NCBI RefSeq assembly: GCF_037478005.1
Contig: NZ_CP144164.1
Coordinates: forward strand, 2,108,001-2,172,000
DNA length: 64,000 nucleotides
Reading direction: 5' to 3'
From: Alteromonas sp. M12
GTDB taxonomy: Bacteria > Pseudomonadota > Gammaproteobacteria > Enterobacterales > Alteromonadaceae
Shown: positions 1-9,013 of the stretch, piece after piece
Layout of the letters: each line of letters opens with the position of its first letter
How positions within the stretch are numbered: position 1 is the stretch's first letter
Program-made: the position numbers and the translations under genes
The notes under the pieces: generated by a model
What the model was told of the DNA's origin: nothing
The model's input: only the letters and a program-made list of their open reading frames with translations
Databases searched by the model: none

Positions 1-861
1 ATTCTTCCCATTGATAATTACCCTTCAGATTTATATGACATGTTGGCCAGTCTGTCACCACGAGATGTGAAAGAGCCGGAAATAGTGGTGTTAACTCCCG
101 GTATATATAATTCAGCCTATTTTGAACATGCTTATTTGGCGCAACAAATGGGTGCTGAATTGGTAACGGGTGATGATTTAGTTGTGAAAGAAGATGATTG
201 CGTCTACATGCGAACCATCAATGGATTAAATCGTGTGGACGTAATATATCGCCGAATTGACGACTGGTATATTGACCCAGAAGTATTCCATCCTGACTCA
301 ACGTTAGGTATTCCTGGGATTATGCGAGCTTGGAAAAAAGGCAATGTTGGTTTGGCCAACGCACCGGGTTCAGGGGTCGCTGATGATAAAGTTGTCTACA
401 GTTATGTACCTGAAATTATTAAATATTATCTTAATGAAGACGCTCTGCTACCGAATGTGCCAACCTATCGTTGCGTTAATCCAGAAGAACGTGAATATGT
501 GTTAGAAAATATTGAAAAAATGGTTGTAAAACCGGCCAATGAATCTGGTGGATATGGTATGTTGATTGGTCCACATGCATCTAAACGAGAGCATCAAAAA
601 TTCCGACAATTAATCAAAAAAGATCCGCGTAATTATGTAGCTCAGCCAATGCTGTTGTTATCCACTGCGCCTACTTTGATAGATAACAAAGCTGAAGGAC
701 GTCATTTAGATTTAAGACCCTTTATATTAAGTGGGCAAGATATCAAAGTAACCATGGGGGGCTTGACCAGAGTCGCCATGATTAAAGGCTCTACTGTGGT
801 GAACTCATCACAAGGTGGTGGTAGTAAAGATACATGGATTGTTGATATGGAGGGCAATTAA
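1..861 (+). CDS. Circularly permuted ATP-grasp protein (DUF404/DUF407 type), 5' end missing
   Basis: The reading frame is open from base 1, so the start lies outside the window; 286 C-terminal residues are present of a family usually near 470-490. The fold is the circularly permuted ATP-grasp, predicted from family knowledge to form amide bonds on peptides or small molecules with ATP. Visible support: the segment [20 protein letters not shown] (about residues 179-198 of the visible part), a glycine-rich nucleotide-binding stretch, followed by YVAQP and the LRPFIL strand typical of ATP-grasp cores. The stop is one base from the start of the alpha-E gene, so the two are translationally linked. 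The partner pairing is the hallmark of this family. The substrate is unknown. Confidence 0.85.
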   Translation: MLPIDNYPSDLYDMLASLSPRDVKEPEIVVLTPGIYNSAYFEHAYLAQQMGAELVTGDDLVVKEDDCVYMRTINGLNRVDVIYRRIDDWYIDPEVFHPDSTLGIPGIMRAWKKGNVGLANAPGSGVADDKVVYSYVPEIIKYYLNEDALLPNVPTYRCVNPEEREYVLENIEKMVVKPANESGGYGMLIGPHASKREHQKFRQLIKKDPRNYVAQPMLLLSTAPTLIDNKAEGRHLDLRPFILSGQDIKVTMGGLTRVAMIKGSTVVNSSQGGGSKDTWIVDMEGN

Positions 862-862
862 T

Positions 863-1783
863 ATGTTGTCACGTGTCGCGAGTAATTTATGCTGGATGGG
901 GCGTTATCTGGAGCGAGCAGAAAACACCGCACGATTAATTAATGTTAATTTTAACCTACTTTTAGATCTTCCCAAAAGCATTGTTTTAGGCTGGGAACCG
1001 CTTGTTGATATTGTCTCGAACCGAGAAGAGTTTTACGCAAAGTACCAAGAAGCGAACGAACGAAACGTTTTGAACTTTATGGTAGGTGATAGCAAAAATT
1101 TGGGCTCAATTGTAAACTCGTTAAGTGCCGCCAGAGAGAATGCAAGAACGATTCGTGAAATTATTCCTAGAGAGGCTTGGGAGCAGATTAACGAACTTTA
1201 CTTGTTCGCCTATGCTAATCGTCAAAAAGCCATAGCTCGACGCTCTCGATATGAGTATTTAACGGAAATAATTGAATCCAATCAAAAGATCACGGGGATT
1301 CTTGTTAGTACGATGACACGAGATGAGGCATATCAATTTTTACGTATTGGACGTAATTTGGAGCGAGCTGATATGACCACTCGAATTATTGATGTTCGTT
1401 CTGCGTCTTTAGTTCAGGATATGGAAACTGAGCAATCAGCACTGGAGAATTTACAGTGGATGAGTGTATTAAAGTCGCTTACTGCTTATCAAATGTATCG
1501 TCGAGAGGTTCGACTCAAAATTCGACGACCTGATGTGCTGAAATTCCTGATGTTGGAAAATCGTTTCCCCAGAGCCTTGATTCATACCTTAAATCAAGTC
1601 GAATATTGTTTGCGAGAATTACCTAATTACGAGCAATGTGTGGAGATGATATCCAAGGTTGAAAAGCAATTATTGGAAGCTAATCCGCAATTGTTAATTC
1701 AGGATAAATTACATGAATTTATTGATGAAATGCAATTAGGCTTGATTAATGTGTATAACAAAATTGATGAAACTTATTTTTAA
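863..1783 (+). CDS. Alpha-E domain protein, partner of the ATP-grasp gene
   Basis: A 306-residue, almost wholly alpha-helical protein. The start at 863 is preferred over an upstream in-frame ATG at 815 because the mature family begins MLSRVASNLCWMGRYLERAE, which is what follows 863; AGGG lies 9 bases upstream inside the end of the previous gene. The motif GRYLERAENTARL near the N-terminus is repeated as GRNLERADMTTRI near residue 175, showing internal duplication of the helical unit. Alpha-E proteins occur beside circularly permuted ATP-grasps, often with a transglutaminase-like peptidase, in predicted peptide-modification loci. Here no transglutaminase follows: a terminator closes the unit. 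No catalytic residues can be assigned. Confidence 0.85.
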   Translation: MLSRVASNLCWMGRYLERAENTARLINVNFNLLLDLPKSIVLGWEPLVDIVSNREEFYAKYQEANERNVLNFMVGDSKNLGSIVNSLSAARENARTIREIIPREAWEQINELYLFAYANRQKAIARRSRYEYLTEIIESNQKITGILVSTMTRDEAYQFLRIGRNLERADMTTRIIDVRSASLVQDMETEQSALENLQWMSVLKSLTAYQMYRREVRLKIRRPDVLKFLMLENRFPRALIHTLNQVEYCLRELPNYEQCVEMISKVEKQLLEANPQLLIQDKLHEFIDEMQLGLINVYNKIDETYF

Positions 1784-1836
1784 GCATTGAAGTTAAAGCA
1801 CTACTGCATTAGTGATGTTGCAAGGTTAGATTTAAA

Positions 1837-1869
1837 AACGGCTCAACATTGATAAAATGTTGAGCCGTT
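1837..1869 (-). terminator. Bidirectional intrinsic terminator between alpha-E and entericidin genes
   Basis: A perfect 14-bp stem (1837-1850 with 1856-1869) closes a 5-base loop. Read on the minus strand the stem is followed by five T residues, so it best serves the entericidin-type gene. On the plus strand a shorter T-run follows, so it can also end the ATP-grasp/alpha-E transcript. Confidence 0.85.
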
Positions 1870-1882
1870 TGTCTCGGTAATT

Positions 1883-2020
1883 TTAATTGGCGGCCTCTTG
1901 TATGGCATCACCCGCACTTTCTATATCTTTGCCTGCACCTTCAACAGTTGCACAACCTGTTAGCATCACTAGCATTAACGTCAAGGTAAGAATAATTTTA
2001 ATTTTTGATTGTAAAGTCAT
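1883..2020 (-). CDS. Entericidin A/B family small lipoprotein
   Basis: A 45-residue gene, too short for most ORF cut-offs. It begins MTLQSKIKIILTLTLMLVML and has a lipobox ending TGC at Cys23. The mature part is ATVEGAGKDIESAGDAIQEAA, the short amphipathic helix with the G-x-D-I-x-x-A-G-x-A-I pattern of entericidins. The Shine-Dalgarno GAGG lies 7 bases before ATG. A strong terminator sits 13 bases past the stop. Entericidins are membrane-anchored lipoproteins; EcnA/EcnB of E. coli form an antidote/toxin-like pair linked to stationary-phase lysis. Only one copy is present, so a toxin-antidote role cannot be claimed. The 259 bases upstream hold no other gene I can support. Confidence 0.85.
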   Translation of the reverse strand: MTLQSKIKIILTLTLMLVMLTGCATVEGAGKDIESAGDAIQEAAN

Positions 2021-2279
2021 AATGTTGCCTCACTGTGTTTTGATAACAAGTCTATAAATGGGATTTAAAGCACTACGTTATACTGAACTAAGCGAGTTTA
2101 ATGCCAATTTGTAAGTATTTGAATTTAATGTCATTTACTCAATTTTATTTAGGTTGGGAGAGTTGCTTTTAGCCAAATATTCTTATTCTATGGAATAATT
2201 TACACAGGCTTATTATGAAAAATGAGATCGAAATTCAGTCTAAAACGATGATCTGCCAGTAGTTGATTGGGGTAAATTC

Positions 2280-2525
2280 TTAAAATCGTAATTGGTTGTA
2301 GCAGTGATAAATTTTACCCCACCGCCAAGACAGTTCTAAGCTACACAGTTTGGCATGAATATCAGATGGTCGATCATCACTATTCACTGGTAAATCTGCC
2401 GATAAATAAGTCACTCTCCAAATCCCGATTTTTGCATCTCGCTGAAATTGAATTTTACCAAGCAACTGATTCTGTTTATAAATAAAGCAAGTGCGTTTTG
2501 AGTATCGAATATTATGAGTCATCAT
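2280..2525 (-). CDS. Hypothetical protein, 81 residues
   Basis: I do not recognise this protein. It is 33 bases downstream of the DUF3080 gene on the same strand. The sequence is rich in aromatic and basic residues (WRVTYLSADLPV, LELSWRWGKIYHCYNQ), without signal peptide or membrane segment; the pattern could be a small beta domain. No convincing ribosome-binding site precedes either of the two adjacent ATG codons (2525 and 2522). The frame and position fit a real small gene better than chance, but this is not proven. Confidence 0.45.
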   Translation of the reverse strand: MMTHNIRYSKRTCFIYKQNQLLGKIQFQRDAKIGIWRVTYLSADLPVNSDDRPSDIHAKLCSLELSWRWGKIYHCYNQLRF

Positions 2526-2557
2526 AACTGTGATTATATACAGTTGTTTGTGTTGGG

Positions 2558-3571
2558 CTAGACTTTTTGATTGGTACTATTGCATTTGATAAATAAATTT
2601 TGCCAGACTTTCTCGTGTTTATGCCGTGCATTGAGATAATTTTCTGATTCTAATTTTCTTTGTATTAAAAATTTTTTGAAAGGCTCCAATAATACTGGGT
2701 TATTACGTAAAGTCTTGAAGTTAGGTTCTAACATGTGGTGAACCTCCGCTAAACGACCTATAACGGGGAGGATATCTGCGATGAAGTTTTGCTCGTAGAT
2801 TAGCTTCAGATTTGCTATCTGTTCAGCAGAGGAAGCGGATTGACAAGATATCTTAGCAAACTCACTTTGTAATCTATCAGCCAGATTGTTAAGCCAAAAG
2901 CTCAGTTGATTTTGTGTATACCAAATTTGTGCAGGCAGTGGTTGTTGTCGTAGCGTATTTAATGCTGCTTCTAATCCATCAATGTCTGTCATCGTAGGGG
3001 AGTATAAGTTAACTATTAAACTTAGCGAAGCTTGATATGATCGCAGTTGCTCGTTACTTATTTGTGTAAATAGCGTTGAATTGGTACTCAACGAGCGTCT
3101 GATTTCAGCACTGCTAAGGACCATTTGCGCCCACACTTTTGGTAGTGTTTGATATTTGTCCTCAAGCCACTGGGTTAACTGCTGCTGTTGTTGTTCGTCA
3201 TCAGTTTGCTGAAGACATTCATTAAGCCCTTGAATTAATTTAACTTCGTAAGCGAAGCGTTGGGATGGCAATTGAACCTTACCTAGTGCTGTGTTTCGTT
3301 GTGCAATTAAGGTGAATACAGGACAATGCTTCAAAGCATAAAAGTCTCGTAAATTCATTGTCGTCTCAGGAATATCTAATTTCATCTGTTGCGATGATGG
3401 ATAATGAAGACTAGGGTTTTCAGTGTTTAATAGAATTGAAATGTTGAGCTCTTCGCCAACTTGGTTTTGATATTCAGTAAAACTCGATTGAATCGATGAC
3501 TGGCCGCATGCATTTACCAAAATGAGGCTACAAAATAGCGGCAGCAAGGGTATTGATGACAAATAAACCAC
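2558..3571 (-). CDS. DUF3080 family lipoprotein
   Basis: 337 residues with an N-terminal hydrophobic segment ending LVNAC, a plausible lipobox, so the product is probably an inner- or outer-membrane-anchored periplasmic lipoprotein. The core DFYALKHCPVFTLIAQRN followed by ALGKVQLPSQRFAYE matches the conserved block I associate with DUF3080 of Vibrionales and Alteromonadales. Function is unknown. A glutamine-rich run lies near residue 125. The long frame uses GTG at 3571; a TTG three codons further in has the better-placed ribosome-binding site (AAGGTGG), so the true product may be three residues shorter. Confidence 0.75.
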   Translation of the reverse strand: MVYLSSIPLLPLFCSLILVNACGQSSIQSSFTEYQNQVGEELNISILLNTENPSLHYPSSQQMKLDIPETTMNLRDFYALKHCPVFTLIAQRNTALGKVQLPSQRFAYEVKLIQGLNECLQQTDDEQQQQQLTQWLEDKYQTLPKVWAQMVLSSAEIRRSLSTNSTLFTQISNEQLRSYQASLSLIVNLYSPTMTDIDGLEAALNTLRQQPLPAQIWYTQNQLSFWLNNLADRLQSEFAKISCQSASSAEQIANLKLIYEQNFIADILPVIGRLAEVHHMLEPNFKTLRNNPVLLEPFKKFLIQRKLESENYLNARHKHEKVWQNLFIKCNSTNQKV

Positions 3572-3620
3572 CTTTTGCTGTTTGTTTGTATATTTAAGCC
3601 CAGCAAATTTGATGGGCCTC

Positions 3621-3659
3621 TAAAAAATTAAAACCTCAACCTAATTTAATAATTGAGGT
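3621..3659 (-). terminator. Intrinsic terminator after the CPXCG gene
   Basis: On the minus strand a 7-bp stem (3653-3659 with 3633-3639) is followed by a T-rich tract (3621-3632). The stem begins on the last base of the CPXCG stop codon. It would separate that transcript from the DUF3080 gene downstream. Confidence 0.5.
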
Positions 3660-3871
3660 CAATACAACTGCTCATCATCTGAATTGATATTGATTTGAAG
3701 TTTGCGATTAAGCTCATCAATATGGAGCTTAACGTGAAACTCGTGACAGCAGTTGGGGCACTCTTCAAAGAAGTCCTGATCACCATTGCTGTAATCTACA
3801 CTTATATGCAAGTGATGACCGCACTCTGGACAAGCAATAGTTTGTTCAGTTTCAAACACTTCAGTAGTCAT
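3659..3871 (-). CDS. CPXCG motif cysteine-rich small protein
   Basis: 70 residues with two zinc-ribbon knuckles, CPECG at residue 14 and CPNCC at residue 38, spaced as in the CPXCG cysteine-rich family; the second knuckle ends in Cys rather than Gly. Four to five cysteines probably bind one zinc. The acidic C-terminus (NSDDEQLY) is also typical. AGGAG precedes the ATG at a normal distance. The gene lies 8 bases after the pteridine reductase stop, so the two are likely cotranscribed. Function in the family is not established. Confidence 0.85.
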   Translation of the reverse strand: MTTEVFETEQTIACPECGHHLHISVDYSNGDQDFFEECPNCCHEFHVKLHIDELNRKLQININSDDEQLY

Positions 3872-3879
3872 TCATTCTC

Positions 3880-4623
3880 CTATGCGACACTAGGGTTCGC
3901 GATACTTCGACCTCCGTCAACTGCCAATATCTGGCCTGTAATATAAGGAGCCGAAATTAGAAATGCGATTGCTTCAGAAATGTCTTTTTCACAACCTAAA
4001 CGGCCTAATGGGATCTGAGACAGTATCGCATTTTTTTCGTTTTCTGGGAGGGCCGTGTCCGGCCACAAAATTGCCCCAGGGGCTACACCGTTAATACGAA
4101 CATCAGGTGCTAATTCTTGTGCAAGTGATTGGGTTAGCGTCACCAAAGCCGCTTTCGCCATGCAGTATATAGTATGGCCTGACAATGGACGTTGTGCATG
4201 AATATCCACCATATTGATCACAACACCTTGATTTTGTGCAAGTTGTTTTTGTAATTTTTGAATTAGGAATAGCGGGGCTTGAGCGTTACTGCCCATTAGA
4301 GCTTGCCAATCTTGTGCTACAAAGTCTCCTAGGGGAGTAGGGTAGAAGGCGGATGCGTTGTTAATCAACACATCAATGCGACCAAAAGCGTCGACAGCTG
4401 ACTGGGCAATTTTGTTTAACGCTTCCAGTTCACACAAATTACCTTGTACCCATTTTACTGAATCTGCTCGTTTGCTATTCAATTGCTTGGACAATGCTTC
4501 AACTTGTTCCACAGAATGATGGCAATGCAGCACAATTCGATAGCCTAAATTATGCAGAAATTTAGCCGTGTAAGCCCCAAGACGTTTGGCACTGCCAGTG
4601 ATAAATACTACTTTGTTTTCCAT
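3880..4623 (-). CDS. Pteridine reductase (short-chain dehydrogenase family)
   Basis: 247 residues of the short-chain dehydrogenase/reductase fold. The N-terminal TGSAKRLG fits the TGxxxRxG signature that separates pteridine reductases (PTR1, FolM) from ordinary SDRs (TGxxxGxG) and points to NADPH use. NNAS at about 89 and the catalytic YCMAK at about 154 are intact, and the C-terminal GGRS closes the active site. The expected reaction is NADPH-dependent reduction of dihydrobiopterin or dihydrofolate-type pterins in the cytoplasm. It heads a two-gene unit with the CPXCG protein. Confidence 0.87.
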   Translation of the reverse strand: MENKVVFITGSAKRLGAYTAKFLHNLGYRIVLHCHHSVEQVEALSKQLNSKRADSVKWVQGNLCELEALNKIAQSAVDAFGRIDVLINNASAFYPTPLGDFVAQDWQALMGSNAQAPLFLIQKLQKQLAQNQGVVINMVDIHAQRPLSGHTIYCMAKAALVTLTQSLAQELAPDVRINGVAPGAILWPDTALPENEKNAILSQIPLGRLGCEKDISEAIAFLISAPYITGQILAVDGGRSIANPSVA

Positions 4624-4718
4624 GATACCTAGTTTAATCGTTTATGAAGATAACAAAGACTAGCTGGGATAGATTTTTGACACAAGTCCGGTTTTAGTTC
4701 TGAGTTTAAGCAAGTCCT

Positions 4719-5579
4719 TCATCCTTGCATATTCCTAAGCAGTGATTTTGCGGTTTGCAAATAATTTCCCCCAAACAACAATGCATGGTTGAGAATATGA
4801 TACAACTGGTAAACCTGCTTTCTGTAAGCATAATGCTCCGTAAGCGGCCAAATCGAGTTATAGCCTTGATAAAAGGTAACTGGAAATTTATTAAATAATT
4901 CTGTCATCGCAATATCTGTCTCCCTATCGCCAAAATAGAACGCTGGGTCAAATACCACCGGTGAATCATGCTGGAAGCCTGTGTTACCAATCCACAGGTC
5001 GCCGTGTAGCATAGAGGCTGGAGGATTATGCCCGTGTAACAATTTTTCGACAGATTCAACCACATCATCGATGGCTGCAATGTGATGACCGTTTTCTGCT
5101 AAAAGTTGAAGCATATAACCGATACGTTGTTCGGCAAAAAATTGCGCCCACTTTTTCGACCAACGATTCGGTTGAGGAGTTAAACCTATAAAGTTATCTT
5201 CCTGCCAACCATACATTTTTTGTGTTTGAGTTTGATGCATGGTGGCTAATTTTGAACCTAAATCGAACCAGTTTTTTTCATTGCCTGCGACTAACCGAAG
5301 ATACTCTAAAACCAGATAACTTTTATTTTCACAAACACCAAAACAGATGACTTTCGGCACCTTAATAATATTGGCTTGTGCAAGGTGCTCTAGCCCTTCA
5401 GCTTCGGCACTGAAATTCGATATTTTGTCCTCATCATTGAGCTTAACAAAAAAACGTTTGTGTCCATCTGTAATGCGGTAAGCGCTATGAGAGTCTCCTT
5501 CAGTGATCTCTCGGATATCGTCACAAATAAATTCTTGATTTAATATTTGACTAATTTGATCGCTAACAAAATGCCACAT
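4719..5579 (-). CDS. Fructosamine kinase family protein
   Basis: 286 residues, the usual length for the fructosamine/ketosamine-3-kinase family. Seen: the N-lobe lysine in FFVKLN, the family signature LHGDLWIGNTGF (about 199) carrying the catalytic Asp, and VFDPAFYFGDRETDIAM (about 217), the metal-binding region, which matches YniA-type bacterial members closely. These enzymes phosphorylate sugar-derived amines such as ketosamines or ribulosamines on glycated proteins, allowing deglycation. The real substrate in bacteria is seldom known. The gene stands alone, with about 100 bases on either side. Confidence 0.88.
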   Translation of the reverse strand: MWHFVSDQISQILNQEFICDDIREITEGDSHSAYRITDGHKRFFVKLNDEDKISNFSAEAEGLEHLAQANIIKVPKVICFGVCENKSYLVLEYLRLVAGNEKNWFDLGSKLATMHQTQTQKMYGWQEDNFIGLTPQPNRWSKKWAQFFAEQRIGYMLQLLAENGHHIAAIDDVVESVEKLLHGHNPPASMLHGDLWIGNTGFQHDSPVVFDPAFYFGDRETDIAMTELFNKFPVTFYQGYNSIWPLTEHYAYRKQVYQLYHILNHALLFGGNYLQTAKSLLRNMQG

Positions 5580-5682
5580 AAGTTTGACTTAATTTAGCTA
5601 TAAAACCTGAGTATGGATCACTTGCAAATAATTGAAGGTATTTTTCATTATTAAAAAGTACACGTTATAACTTTTTGTAATG

Positions 5683-6354
5683 TTAAAACCTTGTAGGCGC
5701 ACCGAATATTTCCCCCAGATTATGAAAAGTTTTAAACATCGAAGATACAACTAACTTATTTGCTAGCCAGATAGGGAGATTTCCAGAGGGTTCACCATAT
5801 CCGATGTATTCAATTTGCATAGTATTTTTTGATGTTGCGGTTATTCGCCAATTACCGCGCACATTTTGTATCCGAACAAGTGTGTTGTTGGGCGGATAAT
5901 ATTCAGAGTAGTCTTGTACTTGAATCCTTATTGTGTGAGTTGCTGAATCAATTTCGGTAAATGACTTGGTTATCATTTCACGGTCTTTGGCTGGCCAAGG
6001 TGCGTTGAAAGTCGTTTTGACGATTTTCTCTACAGGCGAGGGGGAGGCAAGAAGTTCGACTTTTTCGCAATTATCAATCCAGCTAGCGGCGATTGCGGTA
6101 TTATCCAGAAGTGTTAAAAAATCTTCGGGCACGCCCTTGACTGTAATCGTTGCTTTGAGCCAAACGTAACCGCTGACATCTTCAACAGTGTGAATCTTGA
6201 TATGCTCTGTTTGTTTTGCTAACAACCAATTTTCCCTTGATGGCTTGGCAAAGGTTTGAACATGCAGCAACAATGATAAACACAGTAATGCGTATTTTAT
6301 ACATGCATTATATGTCCGTACTGATTGCATCGGCAGTAACATTTTAGGTATCAT
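5683..6354 (-). CDS. START domain (SRPBCC superfamily) exported protein
   Basis: 223 residues. The N-terminus has basic residues, then a hydrophobic run ALLCLSLLLHVQTFA, a plausible signal peptide cut after TFA, so the mature domain (about residues 37-223) is probably periplasmic. The body carries START-like features: the strand containing PWPAKDREMI (about 117) and the C-terminal amphipathic helix LANKLVVSSMFKTFHNL. START domains bind hydrophobic ligands such as lipids or sterols; the ligand here is unknown. AAGGA precedes ATG at 6354. It is transcribed divergently from thrS, with a shared control region that contains an inverted box pair. Confidence 0.8.
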   Translation of the reverse strand: MIPKMLLPMQSVRTYNACIKYALLCLSLLLHVQTFAKPSRENWLLAKQTEHIKIHTVEDVSGYVWLKATITVKGVPEDFLTLLDNTAIAASWIDNCEKVELLASPSPVEKIVKTTFNAPWPAKDREMITKSFTEIDSATHTIRIQVQDYSEYYPPNNTLVRIQNVRGNWRITATSKNTMQIEYIGYGEPSGNLPIWLANKLVVSSMFKTFHNLGEIFGAPTRF

Positions 6355-6404
6355 GTGTTCCTTCTCCCTGATCGTAGCAGGGTTGATTTTTTATTAACTT
6401 ATTC

Positions 6405-6480
6405 ATTTTTCGGTTTAAGTTGTTTAAACACCCTCCGCTGGGTGTTTTTTATTGTTTATACACTTAGAACCGAAAAATAA
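6405..6480. promoter_or_regulatory. Inverted pair of ~15-bp boxes flanking a hairpin between the START gene and thrS
   Basis: ATTTTTCGGTTTAAG (6405-6419) recurs in inverted orientation as CTTAGAACCGAAAAAT (6463-6478): 11 identical bases then four more across a one-base bulge. Between them lies a terminator-like hairpin. Read outward, each box has the same polarity toward its own gene (CTTA..ACCGAAAAAT, then an AT-rich stretch). This would suit two operators for divergent promoters, or one long RNA stem in the thrS leader. The sequence alone does not decide. Confidence 0.45.
6426..6450 (+). terminator. Terminator-like hairpin in the thrS leader region
   Basis: An 8-bp stem (AAACACCC at 6426-6433 with GGGTGTTT at 6440-6447) and 6-base loop, ending in a run of six T. 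Its plus-strand orientation is unexpected because no plus-strand gene lies just upstream. It could be an attenuator if thrS transcription starts before 6426, or an insulator for readthrough. It lies inside the inverted box pair. Confidence 0.55.
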
Positions 6481-6483
6481 CTT

Positions 6484-6489
6484 TATAAT
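6484..6489 (+). promoter_or_regulatory. Candidate -10 element for the thrS promoter
   Basis: A perfect TATAAT 49 bases before the thrS start codon, downstream of the hairpin. No good -35 hexamer is present at 16-18 bases; the right-hand box (6463-6478) occupies that place, so activation or a weak -35 is possible. Confidence 0.4.
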
Positions 6490-6537
6490 TCACACGTGGC
6501 GCTTGGTAGGTGTCACCACTGTGTAAAGGATTATTCA

Positions 6538-8454
6538 ATGCTAACAATTACTCTTCCTGATGGCAGTCAACGCCAGTTCGAAAATTCCGTTTCTGTATTA
6601 GATGTAGCCAATGATATTGGACCAGGGCTAGCGAAAGCTACTATTGCTGGAAAAATAAATGGCGAGCTGGTGGACGCCGTCGACATGATCACTGAAGATG
6701 CCAGTCTACAGATTATTACTGCCAGAGACGAAGAGGGATTAGAAATCATCCGTCACTCTTGTGCACATTTGATTGGTCACGCCATCAAACAGCTCTATCC
6801 TGACGTCAAAATGGCCATAGGTCCAACAATCGATAACGGTTTTTATTACGATATCGACATGGAACATTCATTAAATGATGACGATCTAGTCAAGCTGGAA
6901 AAGCGTATGTTAGAGCTGGCGAAAACCAGTTATGACGTGGTTAAGAAGAAAGTAAGTTGGCAGCAAGCAAGAGATACCTTTGAAGCTCGTGGTGAGACTT
7001 ATAAAATAGAAATCTTGGATGAAAACATCAGCAAAGATGACAGTCCAGGACTATACCATCACGAAGAATATGTCGATATGTGTCGCGGTCCTCATGTACC
7101 TAACATGCGTTTTTGTCAACATTTCAAGTTAATGAAAGTGGCTGGAGCTTATTGGCGTGGTAATAGTGACAATAAAATGTTGCAGCGCATTTATGGCACA
7201 GCTTGGGCTGATAAAAAACAACTGAAAGCTTACCTCAATCGTTTAGAAGAAGCTGAAAAGCGTGATCACCGTAAAATTGGTAAAGCATTAGATTTGTTCC
7301 ATTGGCAAGAAGAAGCGCCTGGAATGGTGTTCTGGCACAACGATGGTTGGAGTATTTACACTGAGCTAGAAAAATATATTCGCATAAAACAACGTGAATA
7401 TGGTTTTGGTGAAGTAAAAGGCCCACTGATGATGGACCGCGTTTTGTGGGAAAAATCTGGTCATTGGGAAAAATACTCTGAGCATATGTTTACCACAGAG
7501 TCTGAGAAGCGTGAATATGCTATCAAGCCGATGAACTGCCCGGGACACGTACAAATATTTAATCAAGGTTTGAAATCATACCGTGACCTACCTTTGCGTA
7601 TGGCTGAATTTGGTTGTTGTCACCGTAACGAACCATCTGGTGCTTTACACGGCCTGATGCGCGTACGTGGATTCACCCAAGATGACGCACATATTTTCTG
7701 CACCGAAGATCAGATACAGGCCGAAGTGGCAAGTTGTATTGATATGATTTACGAAGTTTACAAAGTCTTTGGCTTTGATAAAATTGTAGTGAAATTATCC
7801 ACACGTCCTGAAAAACGCGTGGGCTCAGACGAAGTTTGGGATAAAGCCGAACAAAAGCTTGCCGATGCATTGACCTCAAAGAATATCGATTTTCAGTATT
7901 TACCAGGTGAAGGTGCTTTTTACGGCCCCAAAATTGAATTTACCTTACATGATTGCTTAGACCGTGCTTGGCAATGTGGTACCGTGCAACTTGATTTCTC
8001 AATGCCTGGTCGTTTAGGTGCTACTTATGTTGCCGAAGATGGGGAACGTAAAGTGCCTGTCATGATTCACCGTGCAACATTAGGTTCACTTGAACGTTTT
8101 ATCGGTATTTTGACTGAAGAGTATGCTGGCTTGTATCCGACTTGGTTAGCTCCAACTCAGGTTGTGGTGATGAATATCACCGATAAACAGGGTGAATATG
8201 CTGCAAATGTAGCGAAAAAATTACAACAAAATGGAATTAGATCGAAGTCGGACTTGAGAAATGAGAAGATAGGCTTTAAAATCCGCGAGCACACTCTTAG
8301 ACGTGTTCCATTTTTATTAGTCGTAGGCGACAAAGAAATGGAAGCAAACGAAGTAGCGGTGCGCTCTCGCAAGGGTGATGACCTCGGTAAATTCTCAATA
8401 GAAGGGTTTATGGAGTTGATTAATCAACAGGTCACATCTAAGCAATTAGATTAA
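6538..8454 (+). CDS. thrS: Threonine--tRNA ligase
   Basis: 638 residues. ATG at 6538 follows AAGGA and gives the standard N-terminus [15 protein letters not shown]; the longer frame from 6496 adds 14 unrelated residues. Domain order: TGS (1-62), the second editing domain with SCAHLIGHA (about 72-80), and catalytic class II core with MNCPGH (about 333), [21 protein letters not shown] (about 360-380) and the C-terminal anticodon-binding domain. It charges tRNA-Thr and edits Ser-tRNA-Thr. It heads the thrS-infC-rpmI-rplT cluster. In E. coli thrS is controlled by binding of its own enzyme to the mRNA leader; here a hairpin and inverted boxes lie upstream, but similarity to that operator is not evident. 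Confidence 0.98.
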   Translation: MLTITLPDGSQRQFENSVSVLDVANDIGPGLAKATIAGKINGELVDAVDMITEDASLQIITARDEEGLEIIRHSCAHLIGHAIKQLYPDVKMAIGPTIDNGFYYDIDMEHSLNDDDLVKLEKRMLELAKTSYDVVKKKVSWQQARDTFEARGETYKIEILDENISKDDSPGLYHHEEYVDMCRGPHVPNMRFCQHFKLMKVAGAYWRGNSDNKMLQRIYGTAWADKKQLKAYLNRLEEAEKRDHRKIGKALDLFHWQEEAPGMVFWHNDGWSIYTELEKYIRIKQREYGFGEVKGPLMMDRVLWEKSGHWEKYSEHMFTTESEKREYAIKPMNCPGHVQIFNQGLKSYRDLPLRMAEFGCCHRNEPSGALHGLMRVRGFTQDDAHIFCTEDQIQAEVASCIDMIYEVYKVFGFDKIVVKLSTRPEKRVGSDEVWDKAEQKLADALTSKNIDFQYLPGEGAFYGPKIEFTLHDCLDRAWQCGTVQLDFSMPGRLGATYVAEDGERKVPVMIHRATLGSLERFIGILTEEYAGLYPTWLAPTQVVVMNITDKQGEYAANVAKKLQQNGIRSKSDLRNEKIGFKIREHTLRRVPFLLVVGDKEMEANEVAVRSRKGDDLGKFSIEGFMELINQQVTSKQLD

Positions 8455-8473
8455 TTTCGTGGAGGAACGACAT

Positions 8474-9013
8474 ATTAAAGGCGCTAATAATAAGGCTCAA
8501 GGCGATAAAGCCAACATCAATGAAGAAATCACAGCGACAGAAGTTCGCTTAATTGGTAAAGAAGGTGAACAGCTAGGGATAGTATCTCTAGGAGAAGCTC
8601 AAACTCTCGCCGACCAAGCTAGTTTGGATCTAGTAGAGATAAGTCCGAACGCTGAGCCGCCTGTATGTAAGGTAATGGATTACGGAAAGTTCCTTTTCGA
8701 GAAGAGTAAAGCTCAAAAAGAGCAGAAGAAAAAACAAAAGCAAATTCAGGTCAAGGAGATTAAATTTCGCCCTGGCACTGATGAAGGCGACTACCAGGTA
8801 AAACTGCGCAACCTGCGTCGCTTTCTAGAAGGAGGTGATAAGGCCAAGGTAACGATTCGTTTTCGCGGACGTGAAATGGCCCACCAAGAGATCGGCATTG
8901 AACAACTAAAACGCGTGCGCGCGGATTTAGAAGACATTGCTAATTGCGAATCTTTCCCTCATAGAGTGGAAGGTCGTCAAATGATCATGGTGCTCGCCCC
9001 AATTAAGAAGTAG
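8474..9013 (+). CDS. infC: Translation initiation factor IF-3 (AUU start)
   Basis: 179 residues. The start is the rare ATT at 8474, eight bases after GGAGG; from there the protein reads (M)KGANNKAQ, aligning with the MKGGKRVQ start of E. coli IF3. An in-frame GTG at 8459 lies in front of the ribosome-binding site and would use none. Conserved blocks include [19 protein letters not shown] [21 protein letters not shown] and [19 protein letters not shown]3 binds 30S subunits, prevents subunit joining and rejects non-canonical start codons, so the AUU codon gives translational self-repression in known systems. It follows thrS by 19 bases. Confidence 0.97.
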   Translation: MKGANNKAQGDKANINEEITATEVRLIGKEGEQLGIVSLGEAQTLADQASLDLVEISPNAEPPVCKVMDYGKFLFEKSKAQKEQKKKQKQIQVKEIKFRPGTDEGDYQVKLRNLRRFLEGGDKAKVTIRFRGREMAHQEIGIEQLKRVRADLEDIANCESFPHRVEGRQMIMVLAPIKK

